Shown: in pieces, positions 44,675 through 55,280 of the stretch
Numbering within the stretch: the stretch's first letter is position 1
How the letters are laid out: each line of letters opens with the position of its first letter
From: Toxoplasma gondii ME49
Lineage: Eukaryota; Apicomplexa; Conoidasida; Eucoccidiorida; Sarcocystidae
Assembly (NCBI RefSeq): GCF_000006565.2
Contig: NC_031478.1
Location: forward strand, 2,525,874-2,589,873
Reading direction: 5' to 3'
Length of the DNA: 64,000 nt
Position numbers and translations under genes: made by a program
The notes under the pieces: generated by a model
Told to the model about the DNA's origin: nothing
The model's input: the letters and a program-made list of their open reading frames with translations, nothing else
The model's database searches: none

Positions 44675-47600
44675 TACGCGTATATTTGTGCATATGTTCT
44701 CATGTATCGCTGTTGGTACATGCATATGTATATGTCCCTACGTGTGTTCATTCGTCTACAAAAGGAGTGGAGAACAAGGGAAAATGCAGTTCGCTGGAAG
44801 CTAAGATTCGTCGTTTTTCTGACACGAAAGAGAGGCAGTGCCTTGCTGCACCTGTGCTCGTGATACACGATTTCATCTCTCCGAGATGTCGGATGTCGGG
44901 TGTAGATTCCACACTTGAATTCGAGTTTGCGAGAGGAAGCTGTACCTCGAGGAAACGAAACGGCTCTGTCTTTGGGGAGTGGACGACACAGAAACGCGGC
45001 TGCATGCAGACGGGTGATTGTGCTTCGCTCGAAAGTCGATGAGACCAAATTCGAAAACGAGAATATGGGGTCCTGCAAGAAATCGAACGTTGTTTTGTCT
45101 TCGTTGTCTCTGGAGTGTGGACTGCGCATTTGAGAGAGATCGGACACTGCGTGAGGAGAACGCGGAAGTCGCATGGTCTGCTTGATGGTGACTTTTGTGG
45201 CAATAGAGTGGGTCTTTCTGACTCTCGAAACGGACTTTTGCCTTTGCCTTTCTGCCCGTTCTTCCACTTACAGTGCAGACGAGAAGGTGAAGACTGCACA
45301 AGCGTAAGAGAAATTCAGAGGGCGGCGGGAACGCTCTCTTTAGCGTACTTCTGGCTCCTTTTCAGATAGAGAAAGCACCGCGCTCTCAGTTGATCACCAG
45401 AGAGGAATGGCAGAGTGACGAAAAAACTGGAAAAGAAAAACTCAAAAGCAGAAGGCCGTTCCACCATCCGAAATCTCTGGACGTCAAACGACGCGGAGAA
45501 ATTTTCGAGTTCATCGTACAACGTGGAGAGACAATGTCAGCGCCACTCAGACAAAGGCCAGCAAACCGGTAGCTTTCACAACATCAACAGTGCGAAGAAC
45601 TATCAGCTGTTCGTGTACTTTTATGTATGCATGTAGTTCTACATATAAACGTATCAATAGAGGTACACAGACAGGAGGCAGAGACGTACCCGCAGGCGCA
45701 CAGATGGAAATTGGTAGAGAGATGGAAAAGGGAAAACCGAGAAGTATACATATATATATATATATATATATACGCATGTATAAGCATGCATCTATATACC
45801 TGTGCATGTGCGCATACGCAAATACACCTACACAGATATACTCGTATTATGCTATTTCCGACAGGTCGTGGGGTTCAGGACGAAACGGGTCGAGAGAGAC
45901 GGCTCGAGGCATTCGGTGTTTCGCTCGTCGACAAAGGAGTGCCTTGTGGAATTCTCATTGTGTCCACCCCTGAGAAATGCGTCTTCACCGTCTGTACAGC
46001 ACAGCAGTGCAACTGGAACAGGAGAAACTCGCGGAGCAGAGGACGCGCGCGAGCTTCGAAGAGCGGCTCCGCGCAAAAGAGAAAGAAGCTGCCGAACTAG
46101 AAATCGCGCTTGCTCTGGCGAACGAGAAGCTCCTCGCGACTGAACAGGAGCAGTGTATGTACACCACCTCGAAGCACCAAATGCAGGAGCAGTTGGGGGC
46201 TCTTGAGCAGGCTCTTGCGGAGGCTCTGAAGGAGAAGACAATCATCGCGAAGAGAACGGCTTGTCTCGAGCAGGAAGTTGCGGCCATGGCAGAATCCAAA
46301 TCCGAGATTCACACGCGACTGGATCTCCGCGAAAACGAGCTGGTCAACATCTGCAAGGAACGCATGCAAGTCGAGGAACGCTCGAAAAGCTACGAGCGCG
46401 AGATCGGCGCCCTCAAGTCAGGTAAAGCGGCGAACTGTATCAGAGGCGTGCGACACGAGCCTCAGAAACAGAAACTGAGATGTGGAGAACAACAGAGAGA
46501 ACGTGGACAGGGAGAGCAAGAGAGCGGACAACGGGAGAATAGGAGAGACCACAAGGAAAGAGAGGAGGAGAGAGGGGCGCGAAAGCTGAAGAAAATCACT
46601 TTTCATGCACGGAAAACAAACAGTTCCTGCAGATGCCAGATCTGCAGCTGCTTACCTAGAAGGAGTTTCTCCCTGTATTTCCGAGGAAAGCGAAAGAAGG
46701 AATGTTGGCAAATCCCACTGGGTTTTACGCCCGGCAAACAGCTGTCCAGCCTAGATGTATGTATAAATATATATATATATATATATACATAGATAGATAT
46801 AGCTCTATTGCGGAAAGTGGAAGTGTGGCAAGCAGAGAGGTGTACAGACACACGACTGCAGTCGCGGATGAGGCAGGTTGTGTAGAAAAGAGCAGAGGTC
46901 TCAGGATCTGCGTTTCGTGTGTAGAGAACGCTCGACTGGATGCAAAGGCGATGGCGAATCAAAGAGCATTGTTAAGCGAAAAGCAGAAGAATGAGGATAT
47001 GCAAGCACTGGTCCTCGAACTGGAAAGGAAATGCCGCAATACCAAGGTGACTAGTACGATAATGGAAAGATCTAGACATTAGGTACAGCTCGAGAGCTTC
47101 AGGTGTATCTGCACCTCTATTCTGCCTGCGAAATACATACTGATCCGAGATACTTACCTATTCTCTTCCCTTGCTCTCTTACGGGGTATGTATGTACGTA
47201 CATATATATATATATATATATATATGTCCTCCGCATGCGTGTGAGTCCATTGCCATATCTCAGCATATATGTTGAGATACCTGAATGTATATATTTATAT
47301 ACGTATAGATTCTGTGTAGATCTTTGCACACATGTGAGTCCACTGTCGTGAATCTACAAGTGTGTTCGATCTGTCGAGCCTCGCCGTTTTTCTCTTTCTA
47401 AGAAGGAATGCGAAGTGCTGCTGGAGGCGACCAAAACGAACTCTGAAAATCTTCTGCAGCAGTCCACACGCGAGTTTCAGAAGGAGATGCAAGTCCTTCA
47501 GCTGAAACATCAGGAAGAGTTGGAGGCGCGGGAAGCCGAGAGCAGGCGCCTGTGGCATTCTCGGTGAGGTCTCGAAAAAAGAGGCGACTTCCATGCACAG

Positions 47601-50600
47601 TTCCCCGAAGAAACATCGGAGACGCCTGGGCAGAAGTCGAAATCACGGGGTCTTCTAGAAAGGTTCGCGAGATCTGTGCTCTTTTTCTGGCGAGAATAAA
47701 GTGTATCTTCTCCCGAAAGCGCCTGGCGCCGTAAACGTGGTGTCTCGACTTGCTATCGTTTGAGTCGCATCAAATTAATACAACTTCGCCCTCTTCACGC
47801 TCTGTCTCTTCCTCCTGATTCCTACGCTTCTTGTTCTCGTGTTTCCTCCCTCGCACTGCGTTTTGTCGTACCACAACAGAGTGGACGGTGAAAAGCACGT
47901 TGGTTTTTCTCGAAGGGGCCTCTCGCTACGGTAGCGAGTTCACGGTGAACCGACTGCGTATGCGCCCCGGGTTCCAGCAAATAAAAAATGGACCTGAAGC
48001 ATGTACAGGCGAAGCCGTGTGCAGCTCTGTTTTTTGCGCATCTCGACGTTTTCCGGATTTGGTAGTAGTCCAAGAAGGATGCATGCGAGTCGTTTGCATG
48101 CAGGATGGAGCAGCTCGCTGCCGAAACTGCCCGGCAACAAGAGAGGCTGATGGCTGAAGCAGAGGCAACGCGGCGAGAACACCAAGCGGAGATACAACTG
48201 CTTAGGTAAACTTCTCTCTTTCCCTATATAAAGTCACCGTGGTCTGTCTCCCTATCAACGCACACAAGTCGTTCTCTCTGCATGCATCTATACCTATATA
48301 TCTCTATCTATTTATAGATATAGACGCGGGACGCATGCATTACTCAAGGGAGGTCGTAGGAGTGGTAACGGTAATCCATATACTTTACGTCAAGAAGAGA
48401 ACCGATGTGAAAGAACAGCATCGTGGGAGTCCCAGAGCATTTCTTGAAACGTAGATGTGGTGTGTGTGTCCGTGTAGATCACTTTGAGAATAGCCGCTTG
48501 TACGCCGGGAAAAGTGTGTATTTGCATGCACCCTTGAAAAGAAAACGTTGAAGAAAAAGACAAACTATCCGACTCTTAGAGCAGAGGAGAAAGATACTTT
48601 TTCGCTCAGAGTCAGAGGCGCAAAGACGGGCTGTTCCGGGAATTGAACCCGGGACCTCTCGCACCCTAAGCGAGAATCATACCACTAGACTAAACAGCCG
48701 TCGATAAAGGCCTGCTCAAAAAAAGAATGGCGCATGCAGAGAAATCGCCTTTTTCTGACCTGGCAGTAAAGCCACCGAAGCTCCTCGTGAAACTGGATAT
48801 CCTACGCTTCCAGTCCGCACCCAGCGCAGACGTGGAAAACAGTTTGACAAAAAACACAAAGCCCCAAAAAAGAGGTCTTGTGCTACGCGTTCTTTGCAAT
48901 ATAAATATATATTTAGAGATATATATAGTGTGTAGATGTTGCTGCACTCTTATATGTATGGTTCTACAGTGTATCATGCTTTGGTTTAGGTTCCATCTGC
49001 TTAATCGTACGGAAATGTGTAGATGTACACGAAGACACAAAGCGACGTCTGTGTATGTGTGCATATATATATATATATACACGGAATTATATAGTCATTT
49101 TATTGAGTGTTTTTTCAATTTATACATAAAACAGATACTGATGTGCGTGGAACTGTGACTGCTCCACGAATCGATGCCTTCATGTCTGCAGAACCCCCAA
49201 TGGTTCACGTGTATTGCAGGTCTAAGATAGCTGGAGATCAGGAGAAGCAGGCAGAAGCTCTCGACGCCATGTCTCAACTGAATCAAGAACTGCACTCTGT
49301 TGCAGACAAATGTCCCTGGCGACCTGTGCCCAGTGATTTCGATTCTCCAGCAGAAGCTGTTCGGACAGTCGCAGGCAGACGCCAGGTGAGCGGAAGGAAA
49401 CTAAAAGGAATACCGCATTTCCGACGGCTGCTTCCGAAGTTGTCGCCGGGTTTTTCTCTATCGCACGAGGGAAACAAGGCAATAAAAACATTTGCACGGC
49501 GAAGGGTTCTCTGTCTTTTTTAAATGCTCAAGCGATCACATCGAGAAAGGCTGTTGTCCTCAGCAGAAGGAGCTCCTTTATGCACGCAAGTGTAACGTCG
49601 TGGCTAGATGCAACTCTTTTCGTAGAAAGGCGCTCTCCACATTCGGTGTGTCGCTTTTTTGTGGAGAGCTTTGCCTACCTGACAAGAAGCATGAACTCAG
49701 TCTCCTGTTGGCTGCAGTCCTGTGACACAAAGCTTTCTGTGGTGGAACGGTTTCCAGATTCTACCCGAGCGTCCACGCCGAGCTGGTTTTCGACTTGCCG
49801 TTTGTGGAACTCGATTCGAGATATTCAGTTCTGGGTCACAGAAAAGACTCTTGCTTCCTCTTGAGAATGAAGGCCCTAGTTTAAGCTCTTCTTGTGGTCT
49901 GTCCTTTCTCAAAGCAGCTACTCGACTTTATTTCACAAAATTCGTGGATATATGGTTAGAGTTTGAGCGTCATTGTCAAATGGACCAGGAAACGAAGTGC
50001 GAAGAGTGTGTGTCTGCGACTTTCAGCGATCGCCGAGTTCGATGGAGTCCAGACTCCACTGCAGTCGAGAAGCTCTCGAGTCCAGCAGGGACACCGCAGC
50101 TGTCTCTCGCACTTTAAACAACGTCTCATATCTCTCCTCGTCTCCGTTGACAAAACGCTCCCCTCAGTTGCGCTGCCGACCGAATTCGCCTGGCCGTCTG
50201 GCAGGTCCGTCTTCTCGAGACAAGGTCACCGAAATAGTTTCACTGAGATATATACTTCCACCTCGGCAATCTGCCGACGCGAACGTAAACCCAAAAAACA
50301 GAGGAGCTATAGGATAGAAGGGGCAAACCGAAATACGGCTGAGATGTCACTTGGCTTTCAGCGTGTCGCCAGAGCGGGCTTTCTAGGATCTCTGTGCAGG
50401 ATAAAATGTAATGTTGTCTTAGTGGGGGGACGAGCCTCTCGATTTTCTTGCGTAGCCATGGTGATTATAAGATTTTGGAAGCGTCCTCCCGGTTCCTTCG
50501 ACAAGCAGAACGAGAGACAGTTTCTACGATAAGGATTCACAGAGTATCTTGTAACCCTCCCGAATAAGACTCTGCCGCCAAAAGACGCACAACCTCAAGG

Positions 50601-50764
50601 CACCGTCGAAAGCTGACGGTGTGAGTTCCTTGCATGTCTCATTATCTCCGATGTTTGCACTTAGTGTAGATCCAGACAAGAGTTTCGGCGTCACCAGCAA
50701 AAGGGTCCTTACATCGAAGAGATCCATTCTTTGAGAACTCAGCTCGAACGAGCCTCAAAGTGAC
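36197..50764 (+). CDS. large multi-exon coiled-coil protein (5' end unresolved)
   Basis: Exons with matching phases: 36197-36313, 37064-37166, 37934-38261, 38727-39018, 39416-40180, 40703-40905, 41867-42083, 43155-43460, 44228-44424, a microexon at 45279-45303 (alternative 45274-45286), 45366-45568, 46000-46421, 46925-47046, 47403-47563, 48104-48205, 49220-49385, 49564-49589, 50065-50204, 50670-50764 (TGA). The total is 3990 nt, at least 1329 aa. Almost every exon encodes uninterrupted Glu/Gln/Leu/Arg-rich coiled coil (EEHLRRELEEKD, QRLEDYMDREAKK, RQRVAALERS, KLLATEQEQ). One exon holds a ~39-residue repeat. No enzyme domain, signal peptide or membrane segment is seen. Centrosomal, conoid or cytoskeletal scaffolding would fit but is a guess. 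The first exon shown is tentative. The last three exons rest on phase and heptad appearance only. Most introns carry TA microsatellites, and one holds an antisense tRNA-Pro. Confidence 0.75.
38364..38387. repeat. (TA)n microsatellite in intron
   Basis: About 12 TA units in an intron of the large coiled-coil gene. Confidence 0.92.
39554..40124 (+). repeat. ~39-residue coiled-coil repeat in coding exon
   Basis: Within exon 39416-40180 the motif [VIL]K[DE]xExxxLR recurs as VKDCELQQLR, VKETELEETR, VREGEILCMR, IKDGELQQLR, LKEKETNHLR and IKQQELQRAK. Successive spacings are 39, 35, 39, 39 and 32 residues. DNA identity between copies is low, so this is an old protein repeat rather than a recent minisatellite. 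Confidence 0.78.
40602..40632. repeat. (TA)n microsatellite in intron
   Basis: About 15 TA units, roughly 70 bp before the acceptor at 40702. Confidence 0.93.
42443..42480. repeat. (TA)n followed by (GATA)n
   Basis: A TA run passes directly into five gata units in the intron between exons 42083 and 43155. Confidence 0.92.
43732..44070. repeat. TA microsatellite and degenerate GATA/CAGATA-rich tract in intron
   Basis: After a TA run at 43732-43752, about 300 bp are almost free of C on the + strand and rich in agata, gatag and acagatag words. It looks like a degenerated GATA-family array lying within the intron between exons 43460 and 44228. Confidence 0.7.
44647..44673. repeat. (TA)n microsatellite in intron
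   Basis: About 13 TA units in the intron after exon 44228-44424, surrounded by further imperfect tatgca and tacata words. Confidence 0.92.
45749..45772. repeat. (TA)n microsatellite in intron
   Basis: About 11 TA units in the intron before exon 46000. Confidence 0.92.
46766..46786. repeat. (TA)n microsatellite in intron
   Basis: About 10 TA units in the intron before exon 46925. Confidence 0.9.
47200..47225. repeat. (TA)n microsatellite in intron
   Basis: About 12 TA units in the intron before exon 47403. Confidence 0.92.
48628..48699 (-). tRNA. tRNA-Pro (anticodon AGG)
   Basis: 72-nt cloverleaf on the minus strand, no intron. The 7-bp acceptor stem is GGCTGTT/AACAGCC with discriminator C. 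The A box lies in TAGTCTAGTGG, the anticodon stem TCTCGC/GCGAGA carries the loop TTAGGGT (anticodon AGG), and the T arm has the B box GGTTCAATTCC. The body is nearly identical to other eukaryotic tRNA-Pro. It sits antisense inside the intron between exons 48205 and 49220 of the large coiled-coil gene. The + strand run of A after the gene (48718-48725) is outside its 5' end, and no long T run was noted directly at its 3' side. Confidence 0.97.
49062..49080. repeat. (TA)n microsatellite in intron
   Basis: Short TA run in the tRNA-bearing intron. Confidence 0.88.
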
Positions 50765-51235
50765 ACTGGTTATCCAAACTCCTCTCTGTTGTGAAATCAT
50801 ACACCTCGTTTGTTGCTTTTTCTCCCGGATCTTCGCGTGTATGTGGTTGCCTTCAGACTGCTCATTTCTGCTCCCTGAAAACATGGCCACGTATCTAAAA
50901 CCGGACCGAGCTCCCTCTCCAATACACTCATCCTGTCGCCCTGTCACTGCAGGTCCCCGTCCTTGTTTAGATTCTCTCCTTTCTGCTTCCCAGCTAGCAG
51001 GTGCTTCCAGCTGTTCCAGCTCTCCACGCTGTAGCTTCGCCAGGACGTGAAGACTCCTCAGAGATTGTCGAAAAACGCTTGTCTTCTCGTCTCCAGCATC
51101 AACTGTACTCTCTTGCCTCTCTCTCCATTCTTGCCTCCTTTGCCCCTACGAACCTCTGTCACACTCAATTCTGCCTAAAATCCGTCCTACATTCACGAAC
51201 ACGCCTATACCAATACGTACATTACACACAAGTAG

Positions 51236-51270
<35 letters not shown>

Positions 51271-52939
51271 CTGGTTACGTATGCGGGTAACTACAGTGCG
51301 CCAGTGTGGTTTTGGATCCGTTTGGGGAAGGAACGTCGAGATCACGGGATCATCAGGATGTTCACCCACGTTGGAAACCCTGCCTGTGTGTTGGACACAA
51401 CTGTGTGGGCCAAGCGTCAGAACATAGCGTCTGGGTATTACGTTGAAATTTCTTTTGCAAGTTGCTAGCCGAATGCGACTTTGCTCCGGCGATATTTTCT
51501 TCGCTCATTTGGGGAACTCGTCTGCCACCTCATTCCTTGTTGCTACAAGTCGATGGTCGGCGAAGGTGAAGCTGATTTGCCACGACTTTCGGGACACAGA
51601 AACTGCCCTAACAGACAGAAACACCTGAAAGGGATCTCTGCGCGTGGCTGTTGTCTGGGGAAGTTTTATGCGAGGAACAGAGGTGACACTTTGTTTTCCA
51701 CGCATGAAAACCACAGTTTTGTTCGTTTTCCGTTGTTGGGATGTTGTTGGGCTCTTGTACCGCAGGGACTCGCCCAAACACTTGTGAATAACGGTAGCCG
51801 TTGTTTGGTGTAAGTCACAGTCTGAGGGTCAGTGTCGTGAACGTGTGACTGAAATTAAATGGTCTCTCGGATGCCGGAAAGCGTACCACGCATGAAACGG
51901 TTCCCTCTGTACGATCAGACAGAAGGATCGCACGACACTCTGGACGCTGTGGGAGTGCTTCCTCAAACAGGCAGACATAGTTTCATTGGACCGGACGCAC
52001 ACCAGAGTCCAAGGTTCCTTGGTGATCTCAGATCGAAAGACAGCGTTCACTCCCCATGCGGGTACATTTGCTTCTTCGTGCTCGATTCCCTAGCTCGGTT
52101 CACACCGAAGTATCCACCTTGTGCTGTTTTCTCGCGGGAGATCCGTTCTTACAATTTTTCTCAAGAGAAACCGTCGGTAGGTTTCAATGTCACATGTCAA
52201 GTTTCATGTTCTCGTCTAATCGGCGAACACGACAAAAAAAGCGTGCGAACTGCACAAATGCCTGAGTTGCGTTTTTCTTCGCATAACGCTGTGTAGCAAC
52301 ATGCTGCAGAGATTCCTAACTCTCTGGAACAGTAGATCACAATTAGCTTTCTGGAACAAGGAGAGTGTAACTCAGTGGATCCGATAGACAAAGATCTTCA
52401 AGATCTAAACCCGCCCTTCAGTCCATAGTACACCCCACCCAGAAGAATCTTATAAAGTATCCTGCAGAATTACTGCTCCCCTGCAGTGGAAGTGTATACC
52501 GCTTGGCGAGTGCACTTAGTTCCGTAACTTTTCAGCTTACTCGCGTCTGGGTTGCGGCACCCGTGACCGCAAAATCTAGGCAGAAAGTATGAATGTATTT
52601 CTAGAGAGTACCTTTTGTGAATGTGGACGACTCTAAATGCTCAGTCTTTTACTTTCACTGTGTAGAGTTGATTCCCGACACGTTCTTCCATCTGTTTTTC
52701 GCGCGTAAACCGAGGGGGTTCCGCAAGACACGGTCCCCTCCAGATTCCGACACACCTGCGCTTTGTCGCATGCGTCTCGATAGAACACACAAATTCACCA
52801 ACCCCCTCCAACTCACCCTTGCCGCTTCTGAAAAGACAGTTTTACTCCAGCGGCGTCCACCTGACAATTTGTCCACCACGTACAACCGCCATCCGGTCTG
52901 AATCCACACCTCGTGGTGAGCACCCGTCGTTTTCTTCCG
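50765..52939. other. convergent spacer with (CT)n(TA)n
   Basis: Lies between the stop of the coiled-coil gene (+) and the stop of the next minus gene. A composite CT then TA microsatellite is at 51236-51272. Nothing else is recognised. Confidence 0.45.
51236..51272. repeat. (CT)n(TA)n composite microsatellite
   Basis: About nine CT units run directly into about eight TA units. Confidence 0.93.
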
Positions 52940-54860
52940 TCATTCGCAAACGTAGCCGTCAACAGAGTTGTCGGTTTCCACGGTGTCGGAGGCGAAAGCG
53001 TCTCGCGTTTCTGCGAGCACCAGAGTCGGCGGTTCGCGTTTGACTTCTTTTTCAAGGTCCGTCAACACATCCCGGCGAAGAGTGACAACCTTGGGGGGCG
53101 TCCGGATCTCACCGGTCTCGATGCCGTTTCTCAGCTGCATGTAGAGTCGATACTGTTGCCGCAGGCGATCCAGTTTCAGTGGAGTCGGCACCACAAACGT
53201 GGTGGGGTCCACCGAAGACGCGAACCGGTTCTTGTACTCTTTAGCCTGTTGCTGAGTAAGTGCAGCAGGCTTTCCAGCAGGCAAAAGTCGATCTGTTTGT
53301 CTATCGCTGCCTGTGTGGAAGTGTGCCTCGGTGAATGTCGGAGCATCTGGGCCGCGCTCCGGCGCCGGTTCCCACCGACGGCGTCTGACCCAGATCGTCG
53401 GGGGTGGTGGAGCTGCAAAGTGCATGCACAGTAAAAAAGGCGGGAGAAAAATCCCGAAACTCGCGCTCCACACTTGACAACTCGGAAAGGTGTCACAGTA
53501 GAGATACCGCGCAGAATACGCGACGGTGAAGCGTCGCGGAAACACTCAGGCCCGAGCAAGAAAGACCACCACGATGTAAAAAACCAATAGTTCAACTCGC
53601 AGGAGATACTCCCGAGAACAAGGGTCAAGGCGACTTCTGTGGAGCATATGGGACGAGGCATATACGGCATGTTTTAAAAAGAATGAACACACCGGAAAAC
53701 AACACCCAAAAAACAGCGGAGGGAAATGGAAAGCTAACGAATCCAACTCAAATCAGAACAGAATCACTTGATGTCACACACCAATATACATATATATATA
53801 TATATATATATTCCTGAAATCGACTCGCTCTTACCTGCAGAGGGTAGCTCTGACTCACACACCGCGTCGATGATCTCTTCATTTGGAATGATGCGGGTCT
53901 CGACTTCGCGTTCACTCAAGCGAATGTGACGACTCCAGTCGCGCATGTTGAATCGCTCCGCCTTCTTCCGGTCTCCTTTCTCCGTTGGACCCTTTTGGAA
54001 ATCCATCACGTTCGGCAGATATCCGCCTCGAAGACCATTGACCCAGCTGAGACAGGAAACGACACACAAAACAGGCTTGAGATGGACGGGCAAAAGAAAC
54101 ATCTGGGGTAGTCTATCCGCGAAAAACAGTTCCAACCTACAAATTCACACGATTATGGATGCAAACGGCCATCGGGGTAAATGCATCGCTCTTTATGAAT
54201 GTGGATGCATAAGCGTGTACCCCGGAGTCCCCCATCATCTTGTGTAGAGATGAAAAGGTTCTCCCTCTGTTTTCGGATCGCGTCCCGCAACTCGGCAGGT
54301 TCAAGCAGAAAACGAACGGACGGTTAGGGCTCTTCTTTTGTGTGCAGCCTCCTGGCTTGTTGACGCGTCTATCTGTCTGCAAAACGAAATTTCAAGCGAC
54401 ACCTGTCACTCTTTTTTTCGCGGGCAAGCAGAAAGACTACGTCCCGAGCGGGGGCCCCGACAAAGCGAACTATGTAGATGTGCAAAGTGAGTCAGCCGAC
54501 CCTCTGAATAGAGGGTGAGAAAAAAAATCTGTTGGGCCCGGAGATCAGGCTGGTTCGCACTTTGCACGCAGAGCGGGAACATCTGTTTGTGGTGAACGAG
54601 AGCCTCCCCCAAAGACGAAAAACGTTCGGGGAAAATCCATTTCCCCAGGCTTCTACGCACTCATTGTACGGCGTTGTTCGGTGTCTCGGAAGAACCACCG
54701 GCGCTCTCTCTTCCGTCTCTTCTACAAGTTGAACGACGACCTCTCCACCGTCTTGAGTAAGCAAGGCGCGCTGGCTTCGGTCCTTCAGTGCGCCGCGGTA
54801 CTGGGGCGCCCGTCCCTCGACTTCCCACCGTTTCCAGCGTTGCTTCTTGCGTTTCTCAGC
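52940..54860 (-). CDS. unknown protein, 5' end unresolved
   Basis: Three exons in coding order: 54860-54670, 54046-53835, 53412-52940. Phases agree (2, 1), giving about 291 codons to the TAA/TGA-type end after DGYVCE. The first exon shown begins with a basic stretch (AEKRKKQRWKRWEVEG). Across the first splice it reads HRTTPWVNGLRGGYLPNV, then MRDWSRHIRLSEREVETR, and in the last exon a Pro-rich APPPPTIWVRRRRWEP and KLDRLRQQYRLYMQLRNG. No known domain is recognised. The compact basic/Trp-rich composition would suit an organellar complex subunit, but no targeting sequence can be shown. The first exon may extend upstream in frame toward 55100 or join another exon. The donor at 54670 (GCC|GTACAA) is supported only by phase and sense. 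The intron after 53835 contains a (TA)n run. Confidence 0.6.
53787..53811. repeat. (TA)n microsatellite in intron
   Basis: About 12 TA units just after the donor of the middle exon of the 52.9-54.9 kb gene. Confidence 0.92.
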
Positions 54861-55280
54861 CTGAGCAGACGACCGGCAAAACGCAAGAGAAAGCAAGACA
54901 CGCCAGGGATTATCGGCCAGTCCAGACACGACAGGGTTCGACGTCCTCTCGCCGTCTCCCCAAGGATTCGAATCCCTACGCCAACCAACACAAACCCACC
55001 TAAATCTCCACATACACATGTACGCATGCTCGCGCACGGGGACCAGCTGGAAGTCCAGCATTCGAGATGCCCTGCAGATCTCTGAAAAGCTTCCCCAGAG
55101 TCCACGCCCTTTTGAAACTGTCCCCAGGGAGAAGGCTCCTTCTCGCAAGGAGAGCGTTTTCCGATTGTGCCACACAACTGCTGCCCTATGTCCGAGTCCC
55201 TGCATTTTTCACCCGACCCAGCGATGCACACGGCCAATCCAGACAAAAGCACCCGTACAGATAAGCTTATGCACATTGGA
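54861..55280. other. spacer, possibly 5' part of the preceding minus gene
   Basis: Between the resolved 5' end of one minus gene and the stop of the next. A minus-strand frame continues open upstream of 54860 to about 55205, so missing N-terminal sequence of the 52.9-54.9 kb gene may lie here. Confidence 0.35.
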
